Source of the DNA: Candidatus Caldatribacterium sp.
Lineage (GTDB): Bacteria > Atribacterota > Atribacteria > Atribacterales > Caldatribacteriaceae
Reading direction: 5' to 3'
DNA: 62,270 nt
Assembly (NCBI GenBank): GCA_025060675.1
Contig: JANXBI010000045.1
Span: forward strand, 1-62,270
Part shown: in pieces, positions 35,200-43,789 of the stretch
Layout: each line of letters opens with the position of its first letter
Position numbering within the stretch: position 1 is the stretch's first letter
Position numbers and translations under genes: made by a program
Notes under the pieces: generated by a model
Database searches by the model: none
What the model saw: only the letters and a program-made list of their open reading frames with translations
Told to the model about the DNA's origin: nothing

Positions 35200-37015
35200 A
35201 GTAGGAAAAGAAGATATCGATTGCCTTCCTCAGGAATGCGGGGTCTACGTTTTTAAAGACGTCCAAGGACAAGTTCTCTACATTGGAAAGGCCGTCAACA
35301 TCCTTAAAAGGGTTAAATCACATTTTCGATGCTTATCTTCTCCTCTGAAGGAAGGCCTGATTGAGGCGGTAGCTGCAGTACAGTACTTCCTCACTGGGAA
35401 TGAACATGAGGCACTCCTTCTCGAGGAAGACCTCATCAAACGTTTTCGTCCTCCGTACAACCTTCGCTTGCGAGACGATAAAAGTTACCCCTATATCCTT
35501 TTCGGAATAAAGGGAGACTTTCCCTCAGTTCGGATAGTCCGGCGGAAGACAGGGGGTGAGGGAAGGTACTTTGGGCCTTTTACAGATGCAAAGAAAACCA
35601 AAGAAGGACTCAAGCTTCTCCGATCACTTTTTCTCCTTCGAGGATGCGCCCTGCCTGAGAGCTCCTTTCCTTTGCAACGGCCATGCATCGATTTTGAACT
35701 TGGGCTCTGTAGTGCTCCTTGTGTTGGTCGCATTTCTAAGGAAGCCTACCAGGAGAATCTCCGTAGGGCCATGGATTTTTTAAATGGGAGATATGAGGAT
35801 GTTGCCCGATGGATTGAAGAGGAAATGTGGAAAGCTGCCGACTCACTCGATTTTGAAAAAGCAATCTACTATCGAGAAAAGCTTGAAGCGGTTCAGAAGA
35901 TTGCTGCTCGATATCGCTTGGTTCTCTCGGAGCCTGAGGATGTTGATTTTATAGGCGTCGCTCACGACGCACAAGTTGCAGTTTTCGTGGTCCTTCGAGT
36001 TCGCCAAGGAAGGCTTATCGGGATTGAGAGTTTTGTAGCGCCTGCAGAAGGATGGAGGGATAGAGAATCGCTTCTTGGCGAATTTCTCGAACAAGTATAC
36101 CTTCGTTCCTTCCATTTCCCTGCGCGTGTATGCGTGCCTATTGGGGATTTGTCTCTTGGGGAGTTGAATCGTTTCTTCCCCTTTCGCCTTTCTTCTCCTC
36201 GTACTTTTGAGGAAGAAGATTTGCTTCTCCTCGCCGAAGACAATGCTAAACGGAACCTGCAAGCGGAAATACTCAAAAGGAAAAAGCGTGAGCGAGCTTC
36301 GCTTGAGGTCCTCAAGGGGCTTCAAGAGCTCCTTGAACTCTCTTCCTTCCCCCGCCTTGTGGAAGGTGTTGATGTTTCTGCTTTCCAAGGTGACGAAGCG
36401 GTTGGTGTTGTGGTGTCCTTTCTCGATGGGGATCCTTACACCAAAAGGTATCGAAGATTTGTTGTGCGTGCTCAAGGTCATCCGGATGATTATGGTATGA
36501 TGCGTGAGATCCTTCTTCGGTATTTTCGGGACCTTCGGTCTCGTAATGCCGATTTCCCTGATGTCCTCCTTCTCGACGGAGGAAGGGGACAACTCAATAT
36601 CGCTCTTGAGGTCTTTCGGGAACTTGGCATTTCCTGTCCGGTACTAGCTTTAGCTAAAGAATTTGAAGAACTTTACCTTCCTGAGAGAGAAGACCCGATC
36701 CTTTTGCCACCTCACTCTGAGGTTCTCCAGTTTTTGCAACGGGTGAGGAATGAGGCTCACCGTTTTGCGGTAACTTTCCATAGAGTGCGAAGAAACAAGA
36801 AATCCTTCGGTTCACTCCTTGAGGAAGTCGAGGGTATTGGACCAAAGCGGCGGGAGAAGATTCTTGCTTCCTTTGAGGATCTTGCGAGCCTCTGTGCGGC
36901 GGACCCGGAGGAGGTGGGAAGACGACTGAGAATTCCAAAGGCAACCATTGTAAGACTCCAGAAGAAACTCCAAGAGGTTTATCAACATGGATTTTCGAAC
37001 ACTTCTCCAAGATGA
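35180..37015 (+). CDS. uvrC: UvrABC excinuclease subunit C
   Basis: 611 residues. UvrC makes both incisions around a lesion held by UvrB. The GIY-YIG nuclease at the N terminus reads CGVYVF...VLYIGKA, with the conserved R and N residues in RPPYNLRLRDDKSYPYI. A UVR motif (about 205-235, SLDFEKAIYYREKLEAVQ) contacts UvrB. The RNase H-like C-terminal nuclease has EGVDVSAFQGDEAVGVVVSF and LLLDGGRGQLN, and a helix-hairpin-helix pair ends the protein (VEGIGPKRREKIL). The start is GTG 35180 inside uvrA. The 3' end overlaps whiA by 29 bases. Confidence 0.97.
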   Translation: MSYVPFEVGKEDIDCLPQECGVYVFKDVQGQVLYIGKAVNILKRVKSHFRCLSSPLKEGLIEAVAAVQYFLTGNEHEALLLEEDLIKRFRPPYNLRLRDDKSYPYILFGIKGDFPSVRIVRRKTGGEGRYFGPFTDAKKTKEGLKLLRSLFLLRGCALPESSFPLQRPCIDFELGLCSAPCVGRISKEAYQENLRRAMDFLNGRYEDVARWIEEEMWKAADSLDFEKAIYYREKLEAVQKIAARYRLVLSEPEDVDFIGVAHDAQVAVFVVLRVRQGRLIGIESFVAPAEGWRDRESLLGEFLEQVYLRSFHFPARVCVPIGDLSLGELNRFFPFRLSSPRTFEEEDLLLLAEDNAKRNLQAEILKRKKRERASLEVLKGLQELLELSSFPRLVEGVDVSAFQGDEAVGVVVSFLDGDPYTKRYRRFVVRAQGHPDDYGMMREILLRYFRDLRSRNADFPDVLLLDGGRGQLNIALEVFRELGISCPVLALAKEFEELYLPEREDPILLPPHSEVLQFLQRVRNEAHRFAVTFHRVRRNKKSFGSLLEEVEGIGPKRREKILASFEDLASLCAADPEEVGRRLRIPKATIVRLQKKLQEVYQHGFSNTSPR

Positions 37016-37907
37016 GCTCTATAGCCTTTTTCCTGGGGAGCGGGAAAGACGGGAGGCCGAATTCCTTGGTCTCTTGAGGAGTAGCGTCATTCGAAGGAAA
37101 CAGGAGGAAACACTTCTTTGTCTTTCTCACCCTTCTTTTGCGCTTCTTAAGAAGTGTCTCGTTTTGAAAAAGGAGTTCTTACCCTTTGCGGATTACGAGC
37201 TCATTCTTTCAAATGAGCGTGGAATTCGAGCTGGCTTTTTCTATCATCTTGCCATCAGTGTTGCTCAAGACCTCCTTGCGACTCTGGGATTCTACGATGT
37301 ATCTTCCTTAGCAAGACGTCTGAATACATCGGTTGCTTGTGATTTTGTTCGTGGGATTTTTGAGCTCAGGGGGTATATTGCTGACCCTTTGCGTAGTTAC
37401 CAACTTGAGATACGCTTTGCCTCGGAGGATCTCGCGCTCCTTGTCCAAGAAGTTCTCCAAAAAGCGGGGATGTCCTTCCGCTGTCGCCGAGTGAAAGGTG
37501 AGTGGTGCCTCTATGCGAAAAATGCGGCAACTGTCGCTTCTTTCTTGGGATATCTTGGAGCTCGGCAAAGTTATCTTGAACTTGAGCGCATACGGGTTGA
37601 GAAAGAAGCGATGGATTACCTTACTCGGTGGGTGAACTACACAACGTCGAATCTTGAAAGGACGGTACAGTCTTCGCTTCGTCAACGGGAAAAGATTCGC
37701 CGTATTCCTCTTGATGCGCTCTCTCCGAAGCTCCGGGAAATTGCTATTGTGCGTCTTCGTTACCCTTATGCGTCCCTTCGGGAGCTTGGTATGTACTGTT
37801 CACCTCCTCTCTCAAAAGGCGAAGTGTACCGTCGCTTGAAAGCCTTAGAGGAGGCAGCGGAGAGATTCTATCAGGATTTTGGGGATACTCGAACGACTAC
37901 TCCTTAA
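36987..37907 (+). CDS. whiA: WhiA family DNA-binding protein
   Basis: 306 residues. WhiA combines a degenerate LAGLIDADG homing-endonuclease fold (here about 85-190; CDFVRGIFELRGYIADPLRSYQLEI) with a C-terminal helix-turn-helix (PLDALSPKLREIAIVRLRYPYASLRELG). It controls sporulation genes in Streptomyces and cell division in Bacillus. Here it follows uvrC directly, in an overlapping frame, and no rapZ or yvcK, its usual partners, is seen. No nuclease catalytic acids are needed in this family. The homologue in a lineage with periplasmic stress genes may have a different regulon. Confidence 0.93.
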   Translation: MDFRTLLQDELYSLFPGERERREAEFLGLLRSSVIRRKQEETLLCLSHPSFALLKKCLVLKKEFLPFADYELILSNERGIRAGFFYHLAISVAQDLLATLGFYDVSSLARRLNTSVACDFVRGIFELRGYIADPLRSYQLEIRFASEDLALLVQEVLQKAGMSFRCRRVKGEWCLYAKNAATVASFLGYLGARQSYLELERIRVEKEAMDYLTRWVNYTTSNLERTVQSSLRQREKIRRIPLDALSPKLREIAIVRLRYPYASLRELGMYCSPPLSKGEVYRRLKALEEAAERFYQDFGDTRTTTP

Positions 37908-37911
37908 GCGT

Positions 37912-37940
37912 TTGCAATTTCAGCAAATTTTCTGTAAAAT
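37912..37940 (+). promoter_or_regulatory. Sigma-70-type promoter of the nusA-infB operon
   Basis: TTGCAA at 37912-37917 and TAAAAT at 37935-37940 are separated by 17 bases, the optimal spacing, and the -10 matches consensus at five of six positions. The segment lies in the 106-base gap between whiA and nusA. Transcription would begin around 37947, just before the leader hairpin. Confidence 0.65.
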
Positions 37941-37951
37941 TATGGTATCCT

Positions 37952-37985
37952 TGACAAAGAGTGGGGTTTCTCCCACTCTTTGTCA
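37952..37985 (+). promoter_or_regulatory. Perfect 14-bp leader hairpin upstream of nusA
   Basis: TGACAAAGAGTGGG (37952-37965), a six-base loop and CCCACTCTTTGTCA (37972-37985) are exact reverse complements. Only a short TTTAT follows, so it is a poor terminator for the nusA operon but could act as one for whiA. Placed just after the predicted transcription start and 28 bases before the nusA ATG, it may protect the 5' end or serve as an attenuator or autoregulatory site. Confidence 0.7.
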
Positions 37986-38013
37986 TTTATGGTGGTATTT
38001 CAAGGGGGACTGT

Positions 38014-39054
38014 ATGGGCAGGGATATCCTGGCGGTTATCGAGCAAATCGAAAAGACAAAGGGTATTCCCAGGGATACCCTCAAACAGGCTATCGAAGCA
38101 GCACTCCTCTCTGCATTCCGGAAGAATTTTAAGAGTTCCCACAAGGGGGTTTCAGTTATCCTTGATCCCCAGTCAGGAGATATCAAAGTCTTTGCACGAA
38201 AGATGGTTGTGGAAAAACTTCGAGATTCGACAACAGAAATCCTCAAGGAAGAAGCCGAACGTCTTGGTTTCAAGGCGAATGTCGGAGAGTGGATTGAAAT
38301 CGAGGTCACCCCAAAGGATTTTGGGCGCATTGCTGCACAGACAGCAAAGCAAGTCATTGTACAACGGCTTCGTGAAGCGGAACGGAATAAGATTTATGAA
38401 GAATTTTCTGAAAAGGAAGGAGAGGTTATCACTGGGGTTGTTATCCGCCGGGAAGGACGGAATGTCATTGTGGATCTTGGAAAGGTGGAAGGCATTCTCC
38501 CCCCCGATGAGCAAGTGAGCACTGAAGAGTATCGTCCAGGGAGCCGGATGAAGTTCTTTATCGTTGAGGTGAAAAAGACTACTAAAGGACCGAAAATTGT
38601 CCTTTCTCGGACGCACCCCGGACTCGTTCGTCGACTTCTTGAGCTTGAGGTTCCAGAGGTCCATGAGGGATGGGTAGATATAAAGGCCATTACTCGAGAG
38701 CCAGGTGTACGGACGAAGGTAGCTGTGGAAAGTCGGAACGAGAAAATCGACCCGGTAGGAGCCTGTATTGGCAACCGTGGGACGCGGGTGAAAAATATTA
38801 CTGATGAACTCCGAGGTGAGAAGGTGGATATCATTCGCTGGAGCAACGATCCAGAAGTTCTCATAAAGGAGGCTCTAAGTCCCGCACAGGTTCTTGAAGT
38901 AAGGCTTGACGAAGAGACAAAAACAGCACAAGTTGTTGTCCCTGACGATCAGCTCTCTCTGGCTATCGGGCGAGATGGGCAGAACGTGCGTCTGGCGGCA
39001 AGATTGAGTGGTTGGCGAATCGACATAAAAGGAAGTGGCAGGAAAGAGGAATAA
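38014..39054 (+). CDS. nusA: Transcription elongation/termination factor NusA
   Basis: 346 residues from ATG 38014, which has AAGGGGGA at ideal distance; the open frame runs further upstream through the leader hairpin and is not coding there. NusA binds RNA polymerase and nascent RNA, promoting pausing, termination and antitermination. Order of domains: N-terminal RNAP-binding domain (IEQIEKTKGIPRDTLKQAIEAALL), S1 domain (GEVITGVVIRREGRNVIVDLGKVEGILP), then KH1 and KH2 (GACIGNRGTRVKNI; SLAIGRDGQNVRLAARLSGW). The C-terminal acidic repeats of E. coli NusA are absent, as in most bacteria. rimP, usually just upstream, is missing. Confidence 0.97.
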   Translation: MGRDILAVIEQIEKTKGIPRDTLKQAIEAALLSAFRKNFKSSHKGVSVILDPQSGDIKVFARKMVVEKLRDSTTEILKEEAERLGFKANVGEWIEIEVTPKDFGRIAAQTAKQVIVQRLREAERNKIYEEFSEKEGEVITGVVIRREGRNVIVDLGKVEGILPPDEQVSTEEYRPGSRMKFFIVEVKKTTKGPKIVLSRTHPGLVRRLLELEVPEVHEGWVDIKAITREPGVRTKVAVESRNEKIDPVGACIGNRGTRVKNITDELRGEKVDIIRWSNDPEVLIKEALSPAQVLEVRLDEETKTAQVVVPDDQLSLAIGRDGQNVRLAARLSGWRIDIKGSGRKEE

Positions 39055-39057
39055 CCA

Positions 39058-39342
39058 ATGAAGAAGGTTCCTGTACGGATGTGTTTGAGCTGCAGAGAGC
39101 GGAAGGAGAAGAAAGTGTTAATCCGTATTGTTCGGACTCCCCAGGGAATCCTTGAAGTTGATCCAACGGGAAAAAAGGCAGGAAGGGGGGCGTATGTGTG
39201 TCCATCTCGGGAGTGTATAGAAGGTCTTGACCGAAGAAGCCTCTCTTTTGCTTTTCGTATAGAAGTTAATGAAAAAGACATATTACTTCTCAAAGAGGCG
39301 CTCCTTACGCGTCTGGGGAAAGATAAAGGAGGTTTGGGATGA
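39058..39342 (+). CDS. ylxR: YlxR/RnpM family RNA-binding protein
   Basis: 94 residues. The family signature is clear: VRMCLSCRERKEKKVLIRIVR at the N terminus, and GKKAGRGAYVCPSRECI in the middle. YlxR proteins lie between nusA and infB; the B. subtilis homologue (RnpM) was reported to bind RNase P RNA. Here nusA ends three bases before and infB overlaps by four bases, so it belongs to this operon. The L7Ae-type ylxQ that often follows is absent. Confidence 0.94.
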   Translation: MKKVPVRMCLSCRERKEKKVLIRIVRTPQGILEVDPTGKKAGRGAYVCPSRECIEGLDRRSLSFAFRIEVNEKDILLLKEALLTRLGKDKGGLG

Positions 39343-41267
39343 CCAAGGTCAGGGTGTACAAAGTCGCTGAGCGGCTTGGGATGCCAACCCATGAGGTTAT
39401 GGATATGCTTCGAGAGCTTGGGGCGGACGTCAAGAATCATATGAGTAGTATCGACGAGGATTTAATCGAGCTTCTTGAGGAGGAGCTTGAGTATCGTCGG
39501 AGGAAAGAGGAAGAGATCCGGAAAAAAAGAGAGCAAACAATTCTTCTCGAGAATCTCCCTACCCTGCGGGAACTTGCTCGAATCCTGGGGGAGGAGGAGA
39601 CTGACGTTCTCCTTCGTCTCGCGGATCTCAATGTTATTCCCCATAGCAAAAAACCCCTTCCCCCTCTCGTGGTAGAGCGTCTTATCCGAGAAAAGGGCTT
39701 TGAAGTAGAGTGGAAGGAGAACATTCGGGAAGAAGTGCTGAAAACCCTTGAGGTTGAGAAACTTCCCCGTCCTCCAGTAGTGACAATTCTTGGTCACGTA
39801 GATCATGGAAAGACGACCCTTCTTGACGCTATCCGTCGTTCTCGAATAGCCGAGTCCGAATTCGGTGGCATTACTCAGAAAATTGGGGCATATCAGGTAG
39901 ATGTGGGTAGTCGAAAGATCACTTTCATTGATACCCCAGGACATGAAGCATTCACCACCATGCGGGCTCGGGGAGCTCAGGTTACGGATATAGCGGTTCT
40001 TGTCGTTGCTGCTGACGATGGTGTAATGCCCCAGACGGTTGAGGCTATCCAGCATGCGAAAGCGGCCGACGTACCAATTGTTGTAGCTATTAACAAGATC
40101 GACAAGCCCGGAGCAAACCCTGACCGGGTTAAACAGCAGCTTACTGAGTGTGGTCTCATCCCTGAAGAGTGGGGAGGGGATACTATATGTGTGCCCATCT
40201 CGGCACTGCAACGGAAAGGCATCCAAGACCTTCTTGACATGATTCTTTTGCAGGCCGATCTCTTAGAACTCCGAGCACGGTACAGTGGTCCAGCCATTGG
40301 GGTAATTATCGAGTCGCGTCTTGACCGAGGGAAGGGGCCGGTAGCAACCGTTATCGTCCAGGAAGGGACACTTCGGGTTGGAGACTTTTTCGTCGCTGGT
40401 ACGACTTGGGGTAGGGTGCGGTCGCTTTTTGACGACCTTGGGAAGACTCTGAAAGAAGCGACTCCTGCGACTCCAGTTGAGGTTGTTGGTTTTTCTGAAC
40501 TTCCTCCTGCAGGGACAAAGCTTGTCGTGGTCGAAGAAGAGAAGGTAGCCACGATTATTGCAGAGCGCCGTAAAGAGAAGGAACGAGAGCGAATTTTGAG
40601 GGAATCGGGAAATCGTGTCGTTTCGCTTGAAGAACTCCTTGCTCCAGAAGAGGGGAAGATCAAAGAACTCCACCTTGTTCTTAAGGCTGACTACCAGGGT
40701 TCTCTCGAGGCGCTTGAGCGAGCGATATCTCAGCTTGGGAATGAAAACGTCAAAATTAACGTTGTTTTCCGAGGGGTCGGCAACATTAGTGAAGCTGACG
40801 TTATGCTTGCTTCTGCGTCTGCAGGAGTAGTTATTGGGTTCAACGTGAAGCTTCCCAACGACGTTGCAAAGGTGGCAAAACAAGAGGGTGTTGAAGTCCG
40901 TCTCTACCGCATTATTTATGATGTGGTTGAGGACATGAAGCGAGCCATTCAAGGTCTCTTCGAACCGCGAAAGGTCGAAGAGGTTATTGGAAGGGCTGAA
41001 GTGCGAGCGCTTTTCAAGATTCCACGGGTTGGAATTGTGGCAGGATGCTATGTGCTTGAAGGAAAAGTCGACCGAGGTGCTTTCGTACGGGTGCTCCGGA
41101 AGGGCGAGGTGCTTGGCGAAAAAATTCGTATCGCCTCTCTTAAGCGTTTCAAAGATGATGTCAAGGAGGTTGCTCAAGGATACGAGTGTGGCATTGCTCT
41201 TGAGGGTTTTGAAAGCTTTGTAGAAGGTGATATTTTGGAAGCCTATATTATCCGAGAAGAACGATGA
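39339..41267 (+). CDS. infB: Translation initiation factor IF-2
   Basis: 642 residues, short compared with the 850-900 of E. coli because the long N-terminal extension is missing; only the IF2_N module (KVRVYKVAERLGMPTHEVMDML) and a charged helix remain. The GTPase has G1 GHVDHGKTT (from 152), G3 DTPGHEAF, G4 NKIDKPGANP. Domains II, III and IV follow. IF-2 delivers initiator tRNA to the 30S subunit and drives subunit joining. A single compact form is common in thermophiles. It overlaps ylxR and the DUF503 gene by four bases on each side. Confidence 0.98.
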   Translation: MTKVRVYKVAERLGMPTHEVMDMLRELGADVKNHMSSIDEDLIELLEEELEYRRRKEEEIRKKREQTILLENLPTLRELARILGEEETDVLLRLADLNVIPHSKKPLPPLVVERLIREKGFEVEWKENIREEVLKTLEVEKLPRPPVVTILGHVDHGKTTLLDAIRRSRIAESEFGGITQKIGAYQVDVGSRKITFIDTPGHEAFTTMRARGAQVTDIAVLVVAADDGVMPQTVEAIQHAKAADVPIVVAINKIDKPGANPDRVKQQLTECGLIPEEWGGDTICVPISALQRKGIQDLLDMILLQADLLELRARYSGPAIGVIIESRLDRGKGPVATVIVQEGTLRVGDFFVAGTTWGRVRSLFDDLGKTLKEATPATPVEVVGFSELPPAGTKLVVVEEEKVATIIAERRKEKERERILRESGNRVVSLEELLAPEEGKIKELHLVLKADYQGSLEALERAISQLGNENVKINVVFRGVGNISEADVMLASASAGVVIGFNVKLPNDVAKVAKQEGVEVRLYRIIYDVVEDMKRAIQGLFEPRKVEEVIGRAEVRALFKIPRVGIVAGCYVLEGKVDRGAFVRVLRKGEVLGEKIRIASLKRFKDDVKEVAQGYECGIALEGFESFVEGDILEAYIIREER

Positions 41268-41545
41268 GGGTTGGCGTGTGTCGTGTTGAATTATTCATCA
41301 ATGGGAGTTTCTCGCTTAAGGACCGGAGACGGGTTGTCGACTCGGTCAAGCAACGTCTTCGGAATCGTTTTAACGTGTCGGTAGCGGAACTTTCAGAAGA
41401 TTCCCATTGGCAGAGGGGAAGTCTTGGAATCTCCTGTGTTGCTCGGGATGAACACTCTGTTACTTCGCTTCTTCATCAGGTTCTTGAGTTTATCGAAAAC
41501 GACAATCGGGTGGAGGTTACAGACTGGCTTCTTGAAATATACTGA
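41264..41545 (+). CDS. DUF503/YlxP family protein
   Basis: 93 residues, one DUF503 domain: MRVGVCRVELFINGSFSLKDRRRV at the start, RFNVSVAELSEDSHWQRGSLGIS in the middle, and a closing helix plus VTDWLLEIY. The family is found between infB and rbfA in Firmicutes and other phyla; the B. subtilis homologue is YlxP. Function is not established; a ribosome-assembly link is suggested only by position. Its start overlaps infB by four bases. Confidence 0.92.
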   Translation: MRVGVCRVELFINGSFSLKDRRRVVDSVKQRLRNRFNVSVAELSEDSHWQRGSLGISCVARDEHSVTSLLHQVLEFIENDNRVEVTDWLLEIY

Positions 41546-41556
41546 GGGTGCAGCTG

Positions 41557-41904
41557 ATGAAAGAACAAAGACCACTTCGGGTCGCAGAGCTTATCCGGAG
41601 AGAAGTGTCGCGAATCCTCCTTTCGGAAATGGCTGATCCCCGTCTGCGGGGTTTCACCATCACGAGGGTTGAAATGTCCCCAGACCTCAAGCAAGCAAAG
41701 ATATACGTTGGATTTCTGGAACATTCGGGGGAGGGGGAAAAGTACGAAGCCCTGAAAAAAGCGACAAAGTTCATCCGAGGCTTACTTGCCTCGCGTATCC
41801 GTATTAAGTTCATGCCTGAGATTGTTTTTGTCGCAGATCCAACCCTTGAGAAAGCCTTCAACGTTGTAGAACTCCTGAACCGTCTGGAAAGAGAAAGCCG
41901 ATGA
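41557..41904 (+). CDS. rbfA: Ribosome-binding factor A
   Basis: About 115 residues from ATG 41557, eight bases after GAGGG; GTG at 41548 would add three residues. RbfA is a KH-fold protein that matures the 5' end of 16S rRNA and is important for 30S assembly at low temperature. Family phrases seen: RVAELIRREVSRILLSEMADPRLRGFTITRVEMSPDL (shown in part), AKIYVGFL and RIKFMPEIVFVADPTLEKAF. The stop overlaps the next gene by four bases. Confidence 0.95.
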   Translation: MKEQRPLRVAELIRREVSRILLSEMADPRLRGFTITRVEMSPDLKQAKIYVGFLEHSGEGEKYEALKKATKFIRGLLASRIRIKFMPEIVFVADPTLEKAFNVVELLNRLERESR

Positions 41905-42908
41905 AAGGCGAAAAAAACAGGGTTTGCGAGTTCTTTCGCCAAAATTCGCATTTTGTCGTGACATCTCATCAGAATATCGATGGAGATGGTCTGGGTTCTG
42001 CTCTTGCCCTCACCTTCCTCCTCAGAAAGATAGGTAAAGAGGCTTACGTTGTGTACGATGGTCGAGTTCCTTACTTTTACCTTTTCCTCCCTGGGGCGGG
42101 AGAGGTCCTCACATATGAGGTATTTGTTTCATCTTTTATCCCCTTCGATACGCTTGTTGTTGTAGACTGCTCTAATCCTAGTCGGCTTGGGCGGGTAGAG
42201 GAACTTTTACAGAGGGTTTCTTGTGTGATTAACGTGGATCATCATCCTGATAATGCCATGTTTGGCCACGCAAACTTTGTTGATGCGTCCTCGCCGGCTT
42301 CGGCACTCCTTGTGTATGAGCTTACCCGAGAAATGGGTATTGCTCTCGATCCTAATATCGCTGTTCCTATTCTCACTGGTATTGTCACTGACACTGGAGG
42401 TTTTCAGTTTGTTGAACTCAACCAAGGTATGTTTACCGTTGTTGGGGAGCTTGTGGCTTCTGGGGCCTCTTTGAGTACCATCATGCGTCATGTGTTCCGT
42501 TGCCGAAAGTTGGAAGCCCTAAAACTCTTGAGCCGAGCTTTAGAACACCTTGTCTTCGACCCTTCTTGCGGTTGTGCGACAACTTACCTTACGCAGAGCG
42601 ACTTTACAGCGTGTAATGCACGGGAAGAGGACGCTGAGGGAATTGTCGACTATGGTCTGTACATCCCTGAGGCAGAGGTTTCGGTGTTTTTTAAGGAGAT
42701 TGCTCCTTCCGTATACAAGGTAAGCCTTCGTTCTCGAGGGAATTTCGACGTGCTTTTGGTAGCGCATCACTTTGGCGGTGGCGGACATAGAAACGCAGCG
42801 GGGTTCAAGGTAACAGGATCCCTCTCTTTTGTGCAGAAAACGGTTACAGAATATATAAAAGCCCTTGTACAGAACACGATGTATGTAGGAGAGGAAAAGA
42901 AATGTTAG
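41901..42908 (+). CDS. nrnA: DHH/DHHA1 phosphoesterase, NrnA-type nanoRNase / pAp phosphatase
   Basis: 335 residues. The DHH domain has TSHQNIDGDGLGSALAL, VVVDCSNPSRLG and NVDHHPDN, which bind two metal ions. The DHHA1 domain ends with GGGGHRNAAGF. Such proteins degrade 2- to 5-nucleotide RNAs and dephosphorylate 3'-phosphoadenosine 5'-phosphate. In Firmicutes and relatives they take over the role of oligoribonuclease and can degrade pApA, the linear product of c-di-AMP breakdown, which fits the DarA receptor in the same half. The gene lies between rbfA and truB, its common place. Confidence 0.92.
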   Translation: MKGEKNRVCEFFRQNSHFVVTSHQNIDGDGLGSALALTFLLRKIGKEAYVVYDGRVPYFYLFLPGAGEVLTYEVFVSSFIPFDTLVVVDCSNPSRLGRVEELLQRVSCVINVDHHPDNAMFGHANFVDASSPASALLVYELTREMGIALDPNIAVPILTGIVTDTGGFQFVELNQGMFTVVGELVASGASLSTIMRHVFRCRKLEALKLLSRALEHLVFDPSCGCATTYLTQSDFTACNAREEDAEGIVDYGLYIPEAEVSVFFKEIAPSVYKVSLRSRGNFDVLLVAHHFGGGGHRNAAGFKVTGSLSFVQKTVTEYIKALVQNTMYVGEEKKC

Positions 42909-43789
42909 GTGGAGTGCTCAATCTCTACAAGCCTGTTGGAATGACTTCTCGAGCTCTTGTTGAACGGGTTGGAAAGATTCTTGGGACTAAGGTGGGGCAT
43001 ACTGGAACCCTTGACCCCTTCGCTCGAGGTGTAGTGCTTGTTTGTTTTGGGAGAACAACTCGCCTTGTGTCCTTTTTCCAAGAACTTGACAAGGTGTACC
43101 GAGCCCGAATTCGTTTTGGTATCGCTACTGATACGTATGACGTGAAAGGGAGCATTGTTGCTGTATCTACACAGTCTCTAATAAAGCAGAAGTTTCTCGA
43201 AGCGCTCCAGAGTTTCCGAGGGACATTTGTGCAAGAAGTGCCCCCCTTTTCCGCCTGTAAATACCGTGGAAGACCCCTTTACGAATATGCCCGACGAGGA
43301 GAGCGAATTACTCTTACCCGTGAGGTTACGGTCCACCACCTTGAGGTTCTCGACTGTACAGAGGGAGTATTTGGAGAGGTTGAACTCCGTGTTCACTGCT
43401 CGGGTGGAACGTATGTACGAAGTCTTGCTTACGATCTTGGCAAGAAACTCGGTCTTGGAGCTTACGTGTTTTCCTTGGTTCGAGAGCGAGTTGGTATCTT
43501 TCCTATCGAAGAAAGCATTGACGTGATGCGACGAGATATCAACCGGCAATTCCTTCTTGAACAAGCAATACCTCCCGACAAGGCGCTTTATTTCCTCAAG
43601 AGTGTGGAAGTTGGTGAAGAAGAAGCGCGGTTTTTCCTCCATGGAACACCTTTTACTTTGCCTGTGGACCTTCCTGGTCCCTCTATGGTTAAAGTGCTTC
43701 ATGGGGGTTCTTTTCTAGGTCTTGCCTTCTGGGACACATTGAAGTTCCTTCCCCGGATAGTCCTTGCCGAGTCTTGCCATGTTTCTTAA
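42902..43789 (+). CDS. truB: tRNA pseudouridine-55 synthase
   Basis: 295 residues. TruB converts U55 in the T-loop of all elongator tRNAs to pseudouridine. It starts MLGGVLNLYKPVGMTS, and catalytic D38 lies in HTGTLDPFA. The thumb region and YVRSLAYDLG motif are present, with a partial PUA-like tail. Start overlaps nrnA by seven bases; the frame ends ten bases inside the proposed ribF start. The order rbfA-nrnA-truB-ribF is a widespread bacterial cluster. Confidence 0.96.
   Translation: MLGGVLNLYKPVGMTSRALVERVGKILGTKVGHTGTLDPFARGVVLVCFGRTTRLVSFFQELDKVYRARIRFGIATDTYDVKGSIVAVSTQSLIKQKFLEALQSFRGTFVQEVPPFSACKYRGRPLYEYARRGERITLTREVTVHHLEVLDCTEGVFGEVELRVHCSGGTYVRSLAYDLGKKLGLGAYVFSLVRERVGIFPIEESIDVMRRDINRQFLLEQAIPPDKALYFLKSVEVGEEEARFFLHGTPFTLPVDLPGPSMVKVLHGGSFLGLAFWDTLKFLPRIVLAESCHVS

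Noticed and set aside
26940..37685. Long antisense frames such as 26940-27776 (278 codons), 31379-32137 (252) and 35843-36592 (249) on the minus strand
   Set aside because: They lie opposite clear genes (5'-nuclease, uvrB, uvrC), show no family motifs, and arise because TTA, CTA and TCA codons are rare in the GC-richer half.
37951..37956. TTGACA at 37951 as a -35 box
   Set aside because: It is part of the hairpin stem and no -10 lies 16-18 bases downstream. TTGCAA with TAAAAT upstream is a better pair.
37879..38013. Longer nusA reading frame starting at 37879
   Set aside because: The extra 45 codons cover the promoter and the perfect hairpin, and the NusA family start fits ATG 38014 with its ribosome site.
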